From Hydrangea macrophylla (Eukaryota; Streptophyta; Magnoliopsida; Cornales; Hydrangeaceae), in assembly GCA_033977485.1 (NCBI GenBank), contig CM066994.1:47765155-47829154 (forward strand): DNA of 64,000 nt, given 5' to 3'. Shown piece after piece: positions 23,631 through 34,282 of this stretch (positions are counted from its first letter, which is position 1; the number at the start of each line of letters is the position of its first letter). The notes beneath the pieces were generated by a model. The model searched no databases, was not told the DNA's origin, and saw nothing but the letters and a program-made list of their open reading frames with translations. Made by a program: the position numbers and the translations under genes.

Positions 23631-24228
23631 CGACGAAGGGGTAATGGAGTTGAAAGAGGATCTGTGGAAGATGTATTTTGATGGAGCCGCTAACTAACTA
23701 GGCTATGGGGTTGGAATCATCCTCATAGCACCTGATGGGACACCTACCCCGTTAGCTGTCAAGCTTAAGTATAATTCGACCAACAACACGGTCGAGTACG
23801 AGGCTTGCATAATTGGGATGGAAGTAGCTTTAGCCCTAAATGTCAGAAGGACCGACATTTTTGGAGATTCTAACCTGATCATATCCCAAGTACGAGGTGA
23901 TTGGAGGGTGAAGCATGAGAAGTTGAGGCCTTACCATGACTACCTAGAGAGCCTAAAAGCATAATTCGAAAGGATATCGTTCTACTACCTTCCCCGTGAA
24001 GAGAACTAGTTGGCTGATTCCCTAGCAACCTTGGCCTCAATGATACAAATCCCTTCGAGAATCACCATGATACCGTTGTCCATAGAAATCAGAAACCAAC
24101 CTTCATTCGAAATGATCGCAATGATAGAGGAAGGAAGCGAGTTGCCTTGGTACACAGATGTTTGGAACTTCATTACGAAAGGAGAATACCCCGAGGAAGC
24201 TTCAGAGAAGGACAGAAAGGCGATCTGA
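23631..24228 (+). pseudogene. Tat second (archaeal-type) RNase H
   Basis: A second RNase H starts at MYFDGAAN (catalytic Asp 23680-23682) and continues with TVEYEACIIGMEVAL and IFGDSNLIISQV, giving the Asp, Glu, Asp pattern. A duplicated RNase H of this type is a known marker of the Tat lineage. In-frame stops lie at 23695-23697 (TAA), 23962-23964 (TAA), 24007-24009 (TAG) and 24226-24228 (TGA). Confidence 0.83.
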
Positions 24229-25396
24229 AGGTTCTCCGCCCAATTTATGATCTATGCAGATAAGTTGTGGAAGAAGTCGTATACCGGGTTCAATCTGGAG
24301 TGTTTATATAGAAGTGAGGCTAGGAGAATGATGGAAGAAATACACGAGGGAGTCTGTGGGCCCCACATAAATGGATCTATGCTGGCCAAGAAGATAATTC
24401 GACAGTGGTATTATTGGACCACTTTGGACAAAGACTGCTGTGAGTACGTCAGAAGATGCCATAAGTGTCAGATTCATGCAAATCTAATGCATACTCCACC
24501 TTCCCAGCTCTATAGCATAACCACACTGTGGCCTTTCTCTGTTTGGGGCATTGATATCATCGGTGAGATAGTTCCAAAGGCATCCAACGGACATCGATAC
24601 ATAATCGTGACAATTGATTACTTCACCAAATGGGTAGAGGCAGCGTCATACGCCACTTTGAAGGCCAAAGATGTGGTGAACTTCATAGAAAAGAACATAA
24701 TTTGCAAATATGGAGTCTCGAATGAGTTCATTTCAAACCATGGTAGCCATTTCCAAGAAGAAGTTATCCCGTTCCTAGAAAAGTACAAGATCACCCACCA
24801 TCAGTCTTTCCCCTACAGACCTCAAACGAACGGAGTAGTAGAAGTGGCAAATAATTAAGAATGTTAAATCAATCTTGGAAAAAACGACAGATACATACAA
24901 AGATTGGCATGAGAAGTTACCATTTGCATTATGGGGATACCGCACCTCTGTAAGAACCTCCACGGGAGCTACGCCGTACTCATTGGTTTATGGGATGGAA
25001 GCCGTTCTTCCAATTGAAGTAGAAATACCTTCTTTGAGAATCTTGGCAGAGTGTGAAGTGACTGAGTTGGAATGGATGCGAGGGAGGTCTGAAGAACTAA
25101 TGTTTCTTGATGAGAAAAGGTTGGATGCAATAAACCATACTCGAGGGTACCAAAAGAGGATGGCTCGTGCTTTCAACAAAAAGGTTCGCCCAAGGAAGCT
25201 TGTTGAGGGTGACCTGGTCCTCAAAGAACTAAAAGTGCTTGTTTATAACCCTAGAGGAAAATTCAAACCCAACTGGGTCGGGCCATACATTATCAAGACT
25301 CTCCTTTCCGGAGGAGCAACCTATCTTATGGACCTGGACGGGGTTGAATTTAAACAGCTAATTAACCTCGATCGCCTCAAAAAATATTTTACTTGA
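24229..25396 (+). pseudogene. Tat integrase, broken and catalytically altered
   Basis: The zinc module is present (EIHEGVCGPH with later RRCHKCQIHA). The first catalytic Asp is in WGIDIIGE (about 24547-24570). At the second, expected in a SDNG motif, the codon 24736-24738 is AAC, giving SNHG, so the catalytic Asp is lost. The Glu is in GVVEVANN before a TAA at 24856-24858. After a frameshift at about 24850-24875 the C-terminal part (ALWGYRTSVRTSTGATPYSLVYGME, GPYIIKTL) runs to the stop at 25394-25396. Confidence 0.87.
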
Positions 25397-25622
25397 AGCC
25401 TTGTTTTTCAAAACCTCCTACCTAGATGAACTACGCTCGACCTGATTCCCATTAGGGGATACGTAGGCAGCCAGCTCGGTTCGGTCATTAATAAATTGCC
25501 CGAGTGGCACCTTCTGTCAGCCTTAAAACTGAACTACTGCGGACTTGATACCCACTTGGGGATAAGTAGGCAGGCTCTCAAAAAGCCTTCGGTCCATATA
25601 AACAGAGCATACGCCAAACTAG

Positions 25623-25642
25623 GGGCAAACTCCCGTTTGCCC
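25623..25642 (+). other. Hairpin, 8-bp stem
   Basis: Arms GGGCAAAC and GTTTGCCC are perfectly complementary around a 4-nt loop. Possible roles are RNA 3'-end processing or packaging; none is shown. Confidence 0.6.
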
Positions 25643-25670
25643 GAAATCACTTCAGAGCCCCATAACTAGG

Positions 25671-25687
25671 GGCAAACTTTGTTTGCC
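25671..25687 (+). other. Hairpin, 7-bp stem
   Basis: Arms GGCAAAC and GTTTGCC around TTT. It is the second copy of the GGGGCAAAC motif, and the arms kept their pairing although loop and stem length changed. Confidence 0.6.
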
Positions 25688-26048
25688 AAACCGAAGAACT
25701 CAGATAATGTTGAAACCCATCTCTGGATCTCCTGGTCGTCAAAATAAGTAATATAAAAGAACAAATGAGGATTCATGGTATAGGATGATTAAAGCTTCAA
25801 GCAAGGATTCAAAGCAAAGTAACAAAAGCCGAAAATAGATTTTGAAAGGAGAATTTTTATAACTTAAAGATAAACTGAAAGAGTGAACACATTGATTAAA
25901 CATGCTAGAGCATGCCCTTTTAACATAAAAACATTTTCTAGAAATGAAAGAAGAACATCACGTTCAGATGCGCAAGAAAGTAGACAGGATCTGTCTGAAA
26001 TTTTGTAAAAATAAAGCTTCGCCATATCTTACTTTTATCTATAAATGT

Positions 26049-27142
26049 CTATGAAGTTAGTCTCTCAACTAGGGTCTGAATCTGTGAGAGGTACTCAACA
26101 GTAGGTACAACCGAAGCAGGAATCCTCCAAAAGGGAGCAGCTACCCTGTCATGCCAAGCCTCAACAAAAGCCCTCACAGTAGAGGAGCATATGATCGAAC
26201 TCCTCACAAAATCCACAACAATATCTTCAGTAACATCCTGGAGAAGCTCGTACTGACAAACCACTCGGCCGGGAATGTAGAAAGTAGTGGCGTGCAAACC
26301 GGGCAACCAGATACCAGGCCTCCCAGGAAACCGCACTATGACAGAGCAATAAGACCAGTTTGGGCATAACCAGCGAATGTCACCAGGAGAGGGGTTTCTG
26401 AGCCAATTAAGCCATGCGTCATCCGAGCAGAACAAATGGTGAACCTCAACACGATTGTAGGGAAGCAACCCATGAAGGTATGAAGGATGCACGAAGAGAT
26501 CCAAGCGCTCCACGAGCCAAAGCTGCAGGATGAATGGGGCTCCCATAAATAACATGGTCCCGATGGTATGAGCCTGATCCAAACCTATCAAGGTTTCGCC
26601 AAGAACTAGCATGACGACACTCTTCATCTCTCGCAGACCACAGACAATGGGTATGAGAATGTCGGAAGATGACTGGAAGAGGAAATAAGAAAGCATGGCA
26701 ATCGATAATGCACTACGCCGGATAATCTAATAACCACCGTCATAAGGATCCCCCATGGGGGCATACACAGAGGAAAGTCACTCAAAGTCAATCTGCTTGT
26801 CATGTATGAAAGAGCTCGCAGCATTACGAGATGTGTGGAGTAAGGTAGCCAAATCCTGAACATAGCCTGATTCAGTGACGGGACCGCCAGATTCGCAAAG
26901 GGATCAGTATGGAGGATAGCGCTGAATTCCTCAAATAAAGGGCAGACTTCATGAGAACCAAAGTGGAAGACATGAAAATAAGGGTCCTAACATTGAATCG
27001 CGGCTCGGAGCAGACCCTCATTCAAAGTCATCCATTGAAAAGAGAAGAGGTCATTTAGTTGGAAGCACTCAAAGTTGAGAATATCGATGCTAGAAAGAGT
27101 ATCCATCCATGGGAAGAGCATTTGAGAGCTAATGGGGGCCAT
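26049..27142 (-). pseudogene. Antisense ORF resembling plant mobile domain, broken
   Basis: The ATG at 27142-27140 opens MAPISSQMLFPWMDT and continues with a segment, NEGLLRAAIQ...DPYFHVFHFGSHEVCPLFEEF, that resembles the plant mobile domain (aminotransferase-like) family found as antisense ORFs in Tat elements. A TAG replaces an expected Trp codon between about 26985 and 26990. The frame then continues to about 26700, where it shifts; the second part, 26696 to 26049, is open for 215 codons and is rich in Trp and Leu. The gene lies opposite to pol, between the post-pol noncoding region and the expected 3' LTR. The domain assignment is by recalled similarity only; the function of such ORFs in retrotransposons is not settled. 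Confidence 0.7.
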
Positions 27143-27202
27143 TTGGGGAAGAAGTGAAGAAGAGAGAAGAGTGTTTTGCGGAGTATTGAAAGAAAGGGGG
27201 GG

Positions 27203-27345
27203 TATAAATAGAGGAATAAAACTGTCTACCTACCCGCGGTACTCAAGGAAGTGCCGCGCGGTAGTCTGTAATTGCCGTTGCGGCACTCACAGTCTGCCAT
27301 TGCGGCATTCACTGAGTGCCACAGAGGCCTAACCTAGTGCCGTTC
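27203..27345 (-). promoter_or_regulatory. Putative promoter of antisense ORF
   Basis: Read on the minus strand, four imperfect TGCCG...CGGCA palindromes (for example TTGCCGTTGCGGCA on the plus strand) precede TATTTATA at 27210-27203, about 60 bp before the ORF start. Motif and order mirror the sense-strand LTR promoter at 1795-2098. On the plus strand the box reads TATAAATA, so a plus-strand promoter cannot be excluded. Confidence 0.5.
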
Positions 27346-27360
27346 TAAGTTTTATTTTGG

Positions 27361-27830
27361 CCAAGGTCTGTTTGTAACATTTTTAGCCCACCTGCAAACA
27401 AAAAAACTAAATATAGAACAATAAAACGTGCACATCATGCAGCACGTACAAGCAAGACTAGGCCATGGTCACATACATTCATTCATTCATTTATTCATTC
27501 GTTCATCCATTCAAAATAAATAAAGGAGATAGAAGCATTCAAGGTTAAAATAAAGGGGTGGCCAAGCCATGGTCGCACATACGGCGAATCAAGCACAATG
27601 AAAGAGTTCAGTGAAAATAAAAGGACCAAGCTATGGTCACACATACGGTGAGCAGCGATGAAAAGCAGAAAAGAGTAAAAGTAATGCAAGTCCCTATCCT
27701 ACCAGCTATCCTGAAGCCATCATCAAGAATAAGTGTGTGCATATGTATATACAATCATCCAAATAAAAGTATGAGTCCTCTCCAGAAGCACTCAAAGCAT
27801 AAGAAAAAAAGAAAGCGATCAGCCCTGGCC
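27361..27830. other. Noncoding, with short dispersed repeats
   Basis: Three copies of a CCATGGTCRCACATACGG-like motif lie near 27462, 27566 and 27631, and an ATTC microsatellite at 27475-27512. No gene is seen. Confidence 0.5.
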
Positions 27831-28827
27831 TCAGCCTCGAGTCTGGCGAGTGACACGTCTAAGAGGCTCCTTCTCAGACTCTGTCCCGCTTGCTATGGCT
27901 CTGCCTCCGCCTCTGCCTCCGCCGCCGCCAGTACCACTCGCTCCACCTCTGCCTCTACCGCCACTGGTGCCTCCGCCACCATCTCTACCTTGTCCGGCGC
28001 CGCTGCCCCCGAGAGCTCCTCCGTAGTCGCCATCGGGGTCTATCCCAAACTGCCAAAGCCGCAGTCGAGCTCCCTCACCCGCAGAGCCAGTCTCCTGGCC
28101 TCATCGTCCTGAGAAAAAGGAAAGGTGAATAAACATAGTATGTTTTAAAATAAAAGTAAAAAGTGTTAAGAAAAGGGAGTCGACTCGACTTACCCTGGCT
28201 CTCACCTGAGCATCGACAGTCACCCGCGCCCCGTCAGCCTAAGTAAAAAAAAAATCAATGAAAAAGGATTAGTGGGAGCAGAATAAAAATACAAGAATCG
28301 GAAATAAGGCCCTATAAGCTTACCCTCCACTCTCGGCCGTGGATTCACTCCCTAACACTATGAGCGTAGAGCTGGCCCTCCTCCGCATAGTCCCACGGAA
28401 CATGATCATACTGGAGCGGAATGACAGGAGTGTCCGCAGGGTACCGGGGGACCTCAATCGTGATCTGCTCGCCATAAGAAACGGTCCGGATACTCCAATC
28501 CTAAGGCGGCAAAGCTGGGGCCCGAGTCGCAGTAGGAACAGGCTGCAAGTAGAAGAAATGTAATCAATAACAAAATAACAAAATATTTGGAAACTCAAAA
28601 ATAGGACAAAGTGTGCAAAAACAAAGAGGACTCACCCGAGTCACTTCCATCAAATGGAAGTTCCTCATCAGCCTCACAACTCGGAAAGCTACATAGACAT
28701 CAGGAGAATCCAAGAGCATCTAAATCGAGACTCCCTTAAAAGCAGCTGTAAGCTGGGAACCCTGTAGCGTATCCATGGCCCTCATGGAAGCAGGAAGGGG
28801 ATGTGGCACAAAATAATCAGGAGCCAT
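27831..28827 (-). pseudogene. Degenerate antisense ORF with three GT-AG introns
   Basis: On the minus strand, an ATG at 28827 opens exon 1 (to 28636, 64 codons), followed by exon 2 (28542-28324, 73 codons), exon 3 (28238-28194, 15 codons) and exon 4 (28108-27831). Introns are 93, 85 and 85 bp with GTGAGT/TTGCAG, GTAAGC/CTTAG and GTAAGT/CTCAG ends, and the first three exons are whole numbers of codons. Exon 4, with one frameshift, encodes a Gly/Arg-rich tail ending RRVTRQTRG. Stops at 28722-28720, 28503-28501 and 28347-28345 break it. I do not recognise the protein (exon 2 has QYDHVPWDYAEE). It may be a second antisense gene of the Tat element or a captured host fragment. Confidence 0.5.
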
Positions 28828-29032
28828 CAGTGATTGCCTGGTCACTCTCTCTCGCCTAACTACCACTCCCTAGCCTCAGGGCTGTCCAATAGATTCTACT
28901 TCGGGTCGTACCCACCCGACCGCCGTATCCCATCCGGAGCCTCAGGAAGCACGTCCCTCTAGGGCTGCCACTCTACGTGCTGTACTCGCAAAGTCGTCAA
29001 GAAGTTTCAGAATGAGATAAAGTCATGGGCCC
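28828..29032. other. Spacer left of Athila-like cluster
   Basis: Moderately GC-rich DNA between the antisense ORF and LTR A; on the minus strand it would be upstream of that ORF. No feature is supported. Confidence 0.4.
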
Positions 29033-30645
29033 TGATTCGAGGTGAAAAGTGCATGTTTATAGTGTATTATACGGTCTTTTATGCATACTTTTATCCCCAA
29101 GTCCCTAGATTTAGAAGCATATCAATGATTAAGTGTTTTCTATGATGTTGAGACTTAAACATGTGTTTTTACACTATTTTACAGGTCATGGAAAGCAAAC
29201 ATTGCATAGAAAGTGATTCTGGTGAAGAGAACAACAGAAGCAGCTGGGAAAACGCCAATTTTGACAATGATAACTTCAGATTTGGAAGATTTTCCCAGAG
29301 ATATAAAATGTAGATCTTTGAGTTACGGTCACGTGGCCGCAAACGGGAGGTCAATCCGAGGTCCGAGTAAAAAGTTATGGCCATTCTACCATCGGGGTGC
29401 AGAGCTGTCAAAATCAGAGAGTTCAAGCGATTGAAGAAGGGTTCAATCGATCGAACCTTCGATCGATCGAACTGAGCTCGATCGATCGAACCTTATTTTC
29501 ACCCAAAAGTTGCGTAAACTCTGTGGGAAACCTATATATACGTCGTTTTGACGCCAGACGAAGGGAGGACGCTCCAGAACGCGAAAAACAGCAGTTTAGG
29601 GTAGTTTTAGGGTTAGATTAGGAGTAGATTAGGTTAGATTCATCACTTTCTTCCTCCTTTTCCATTGTAGATTGAAGATTCAAGTTTGTTTCAAGTTTAT
29701 TCAGATTATATTCAGATTATTTACAGGTTTTTCCTTTCCAATCTATGTTATTTGATTGTTTATTAGTTTAGATGTTGATGATTGTCTTGTTTTACTATTT
29801 CTGCATTAGTTTTATTATGTTTCCGTAGTATAGACGTTGGAAATATGTGATGATATATTGATTCTTAGCCTCTGCCATGCAATCTTTAGAAACCTTGGGC
29901 TCGATCGATCGAAGGTATTTCGATCGATCGAACTAGGGCCACAGTCAAGCGATCGAAGGCACTTCGATCGATTGAAGGATGACTGTTTGATCGATCGAGA
30001 GCGCTTCGATCGATCGAACATGTTAAATCTTGAGATGATTCTTTTAAGTATTCCATGACTTTCTGTTTTAGAAATCTGTCATCAAATTGTCCCAATAAAC
30101 TCAGTTTGTCACAACAGTTTTTAGAACTTAAAGCCTTAAGGCCTTTTCTTCAATGACTTTTGAAAACCACTTTGAATGCTAACACCATTTAGAGTGCAAG
30201 TAATTACCATTGTTTTAAACCGTCTTTCAAGTATTTTGAATCACTTGTGATGATGTAGTCCCGGGCATGAAAGGGCTATTGATTCTATATCTTTAGAAAA
30301 ATACGGAATGCTGAAAAGGAATGAACTCCATAGAACATTAATGAATTTGCATGGTAGATGGTTAGGATCAATGTGGATTCACGTGTTTCCAACACCTTTA
30401 ATTTAGTTGTTTAATTATTATGTTTCCTTATGTTTAGTTTATTATTTAGTTTAATTTAATTTAGTAGGATTCATTAGAACCTCCAATCATTCATTCTTAT
30501 TTTCTTTTTCTTTAGGTTATAACTTAGTATACATTCTTCCTATTCCTTCCCTGTGGGATCGACCTGGACTTCCAGTACTATATTACTTGCACGATCACCT
30601 ACACTTGGGTGTTGCACAAGAGCGCACAACTTTTTAGTCGTGTCA
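29033..30645 (+). repeat. LTR A (plus), Athila-like family
   Basis: It starts TGATTCGAGG and ends CGTGTCA, followed by AGTTTTTAGCGCCGTTGC, a slightly mutated PBS for tRNA-Asp. It is 1613 bp and is the reverse complement of LTR B next to it; over the first 250 bp I see one difference. Upstream of its TATA box lie a G-box CACGTG (29330-29335) and a cluster of TCGATCGATCGA-type palindromes; a second cluster lies at about 29900-30020. Confidence 0.85.
29425..29542 (+). promoter_or_regulatory. LTR A promoter: palindrome cluster and TATA box
   Basis: Four palindromes of the type TTCRATCGATCGAA occupy about 29425-29492, directly before CCTATATATACG (TATA at about 29531-29542). The same layout, reversed, is present in the minus-strand LTRs B, C, E, F, G and I. 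Confidence 0.65.
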
Positions 30646-30672
30646 AGTTTTTAGCGCCGTTGCTCAAAAACT
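30646..30672. other. 27-bp junction of two primer-binding sites, head to head
   Basis: The plus-strand AGTTTTTAGCGCCGTTGC of LTR A meets CAAAAACT, the spacer that normally follows the minus-strand LTR. No target duplication is visible, so this is a rearrangement junction rather than a simple insertion. Confidence 0.7.
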
Positions 30673-32297
30673 TGACACGAGAAAAATCTTGTGCGCTCTT
30701 GTGCAACACCCAAGTGTAGGTGATCGTGCAAGTAATATAGTACTGGAAGTCCAGGTCGATCCCACAGGGAAGGAATAGGAAGAATGTCTACTAAGCTACA
30801 ACCTAAAGAAAAGAAAATAAGAATGTAGGAGTGAAGGTGTACTAACAAATCCTAATTAATTAAATTAAACTAAATAATAAACTAAACATAAAGAAACATA
30901 GCTAATTAAATAAATAAACTAAAGGTGTTGGAAATACGTGAATCCACATTAATCCTAACCATCTACCATGCATACTCATTAACGTTCGATGGAGTTCATT
31001 CCTCTTCAGCATTCCGTATTTTTCTAAAGATAAAGAATCAATAGCCCTTTCATGACCGGGACTACATCATCACAGTTGATTTAAAATACTTGGAAGACGG
31101 TTTAAAACAATGGTAATTACTTGCACTCTAAATGGTGTTAGCATTCAAAGTGGTTTTCAAAAGTCATTGAAGAAAAGGCCTTAAGGCTTTAAGTTCTAAA
31201 AACTGTTATGACAAACTGAGCTTATTGGGACAATTTGATTACAGATTTCTAAAACAGAAAGTCATGGAATACTTAAAAGAATCATCTCAAGATTTAACAT
31301 GTTCGATCGATCGAAGCGCTCTCGATCGATCGGACAGTCATCCTTCAATCGATCGAAATGCCTTCGATCGCTTGACTATGGCTCGGGTTCGATCGATCGA
31401 ACTGTCTTCGATCGATCGAGCCCAAGGTTTCTAAAGGTTGCATGGCAGAGGTTGGGAATCAATGTTTCATCACATATTCCCAACGTCTAAACTACGGAAA
31501 CATAATAAAACTATTACAGAAATAGTAAAACAAGACAATCATCAACATCTAAACTAATAAACAATCAAACAGAGGGAAAGGAGAAGAAAAACCTGTAAAT
31601 AATCTGAAATAAACTTGTAAATAACTTGGAATACAGTTGAATCATCAATAATCTTCAATGAATCAATGGAAAAGATGAAAAATAACATGAATCTAACCTA
31701 AACTACTCCTAATCTAACCCTAAAACTACCCTAAACTGCTGTTTTTCGTGTTCTGGAGCGTCCCCCCTTCGTCTGGCGTCAAAACGACGTATATATAGGT
31801 TTCCCACAGAGTTTACGCAACTTTTGGGTGAAAATAAGGTTCGATCGATCGAGCTCAGTTCGATCGATCGAAGGTTCGATCGATTGAACCCTTCTTCAAT
31901 CGCTTGAACTCTCTGATTTTGACAGCTCTGCACCCCGATGGTAGAATGGCCATAACTTTTTACTCGGACCTCGGATTGACCTCCCGTTTGCGGCCACGTG
32001 ACCGTAACTCAAAGATCTACATTTTATATCTCTGGGAAAATCTTCCAAATCTGAAGTCATCATTGTCAAAATTGGCGTTTTCCCAGCTGCTTCTGTTGTT
32101 CTCTTCACCAGAATCACTTTCTATGCAATGTTTGCTTTCCATGACCTGTAAAATAGTGTAAAAACACATGTTTAAGTCTCAACATCATAGAAAACACTTA
32201 ATCATTGATATGCTTCTAAATCTAGGGACTTGGGGATAAAAGTATGCATAAAAGACCGTATAATACACTATAAACATGCACTTTTCACCTCGAATCA
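30673..32297 (-). repeat. LTR B
   Basis: 1625 bp, minus strand. It has six palindromic motifs at 31302-31421 and four at 31840-31908, a TATA box at about 31798-31790 and a G-box at 31995-32000. LTRs E, F and I have exactly the same length. Confidence 0.88.
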
Positions 32298-34282
32298 CAC
32301 GCCCCAACTAGCTCGTTGCTAGTCCCTAGCAATGAAGCGAACTACAGCAATGTTTATTTAACTCTAAAAATTGAAAACAAAAGAAAGTAAAAATCCTAAA
32401 TCACTTTCGCAGGAATCGCGATTGCATTTAGCGTATGCAACAAGCCTTTAAACCCCTAGGTTCCCCCTAGTGGACGAGTGTTGTCTCGTGAGGGTTTGCA
32501 GTGAATCTACCCACAAAATTCATGTTTATGGTAATGGTTCTCATTTAAAAGTTTTCAAGAAATATTTTTCTCTCATTTAGCAATGTGGTTAAGCTCAACA
32601 ATCTCATGAAACTCTCTAGTATGACATAGCAATGCAACACACACATTACAGTTAATCTATTATCAAAGTCATTAGAATATTCCATACCTATTAATCTTCA
32701 AGTGTGTGTGTGAATGGACAACCAAAATACAAAACTTTAATTTCAAAGCTCGCATAACCTAAGATTCTATCAAGACGTTCATTTTGACTCAACTCTCACC
32801 GGGATTACACTCTTAAGATGAAATCACTCTGAATTAGGTGTAATAATTATCACTCATGATATGGAAGCTATAAAGAGTAAATATAAATGGAATCTAATGC
32901 TTCTCATATCTAAATAGAAAAACGAACATTTTTAGTGCATAAAGTCTCATGAAAGGATACTTTTCACTAGAAGAGCGAGATACCGTGGAAAACTCTCTCA
33001 TTACCTTAACTTCAAATCCAATTACTTAAAATCATTAGGACTTTGAAAAAGAGGTATTAGGTGAAAGAAAGAGGCTCATGATATTCAATTGGGTTAAAGG
33101 ATGTGATTGGAATGTCTACTGTAACTTTTCAAACTTCCCACATCTCCAATCTCTCTCTTCTTCTTTTCTTTTATTTATTTTTTTCACACTCTTCTTATCA
33201 TTTCCTTTTTTTTTTCTTTTGTAACAACCATTGGCTTTTTTTTTTTTTTTTTTTTTTTTTCTTGCTTTTCTTTTTTTTTCTTTCATTTTTTCTTTGCCAA
33301 CTTTCCCTTATTCACACTAACATACTTCTTGTTAACGCAACACATCCCAATCACACCTAAATAAAGAACTGATGCTTGAACTCTAATTTCGAGTTTGGTA
33401 TAGACTTTAGGATTATGAAGACAAGGCGATTATGATAAGCTCAAGAGGTGAAGTAAAGGAATAGCATAGAGGTAGGCCAAGGCTGTATTATCCATGTATG
33501 GTCAAAAGATGGCCTAAATCATCTTCTAAGTTAATAGGATAATTCATTTCAGTAAATTCAAGAGCTCTAAAGTTTGGTAAATCCTGAACGTTCTCTTCTA
33601 GTGATCAGTCAAAATGAAGAAGAAAAATGAGACTTTCAACGAATTAATACGCTTTTCAAAAAGTAAGAGTAATTTTATAAAACCCTCAAAAACAAGGAAT
33701 GGCACAATAGCTCACTTGGGTTATTAGTCTCCACTACAATCTTTCAAGACACTTAAACTATGCTTACTAATCCATTTTAGCTAAGTACAAGGTTGTCACA
33801 ACGTGCTCAAAGTATTTGAAGATTAAAAAGCATAGAACATACTATAACTAAGATAGTAAAGAAACTGCCATAGTATATCACATACTAATAACATACAGAA
33901 AATAACACTAATGCATCATAACTAACTACATTAACTAAGAGAGAAATACAAGAACCATTTTATTATCTTAAAAAAAAATAAAAATTTAAATTTTTTTTAC
34001 AATTTTAATTTACTGAGTTACATGTTGCTAAGCAGGTATATTGACATTAAAGCACAACAAAAAAGATATGAGGCATGCAATGACTCACTCCCCCCAACTA
34101 AAACTAAACATTGTCCCCAATGTTCTAAACTAAGCACATGGACATATAAAGTAAAGCGAGAGAAGGAAGGATGTTACCTCGAAGTGTTAATATTATCCAT
34201 TTTTTCAAGCTACCTGCAAAATCATTAGTAGCAACAAGGAAAAATAGAGAACATAATATAACAACTCAGTTAATAAACTCGG
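32298..34282 (-). other. Unit 1 long 3' noncoding region
   Basis: About 2 kb without coding content between the ORF and LTR B. On the minus strand it holds a poly-A stretch (33236-33262 region), a TTGGGGACAATG...AGTTGGGG block (about 34125-34088) and, next to the LTR, the GTTGGGGCG polypurine tract. The distal part aligns with the 3' region of the plus-strand element at 40560-42325. Confidence 0.65.

Larger units (their letters stand above)
25397..26048 (+). other. Tat post-pol noncoding region
   Basis: It carries the CTACGCTCGACCTGATTCC...GGGGATACGTAGGCAG block that I recognise as conserved after pol in Tat/Ogre elements, with a second, diverged copy about 110 bp later (GACTTGATACCC...GGGGATAAGTAGGCAG), and two ACTAGGGGCAAACT copies that form hairpins. 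No coding content. Confidence 0.65.
1599..27360 (+). mobile_element. Tat-lineage Ty3/gypsy element, nested and degenerate
   Basis: The element begins with an LTR whose first bases are TGTAGACACC and whose end is TATCCACA at 13271. It continues through PBS, gag, protease, RT, two RNase H domains and integrase on the plus strand, then a noncoding stretch and an antisense ORF. Dual RNase H, an antisense ORF after pol and a long LTR are hallmarks of the Tat lineage. Three younger insertions interrupt it: 2350-9200, 10224-12484 and 18331-22487. The coding region has many stops and frameshifts, so it is inactive. I cannot find its 3' LTR; the right limit given is the last part I can tie to the element, and the true end may lie beyond the Athila-like cluster or outside the window. 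Confidence 0.85.

Noticed and set aside
27633..28132. Plus-strand Ser/Ala-rich frames
   Set aside because: They are the opposite strand of the Gly/Arg-rich exon 4 of the antisense pseudogene, in low-complexity GC-rich DNA.
29425..32000. Regularly recurring TCGATCGATCGA motifs resembling a CRISPR array
   Set aside because: Repeats are short self-palindromes with irregular spacing and no unique spacers of constant length, and the sequence is plant DNA with LTR structure.
33103..33360. Phe-rich frames at 33103, 46559, 52005 and 60501
   Set aside because: They translate poly-T tracts within noncoding DNA.
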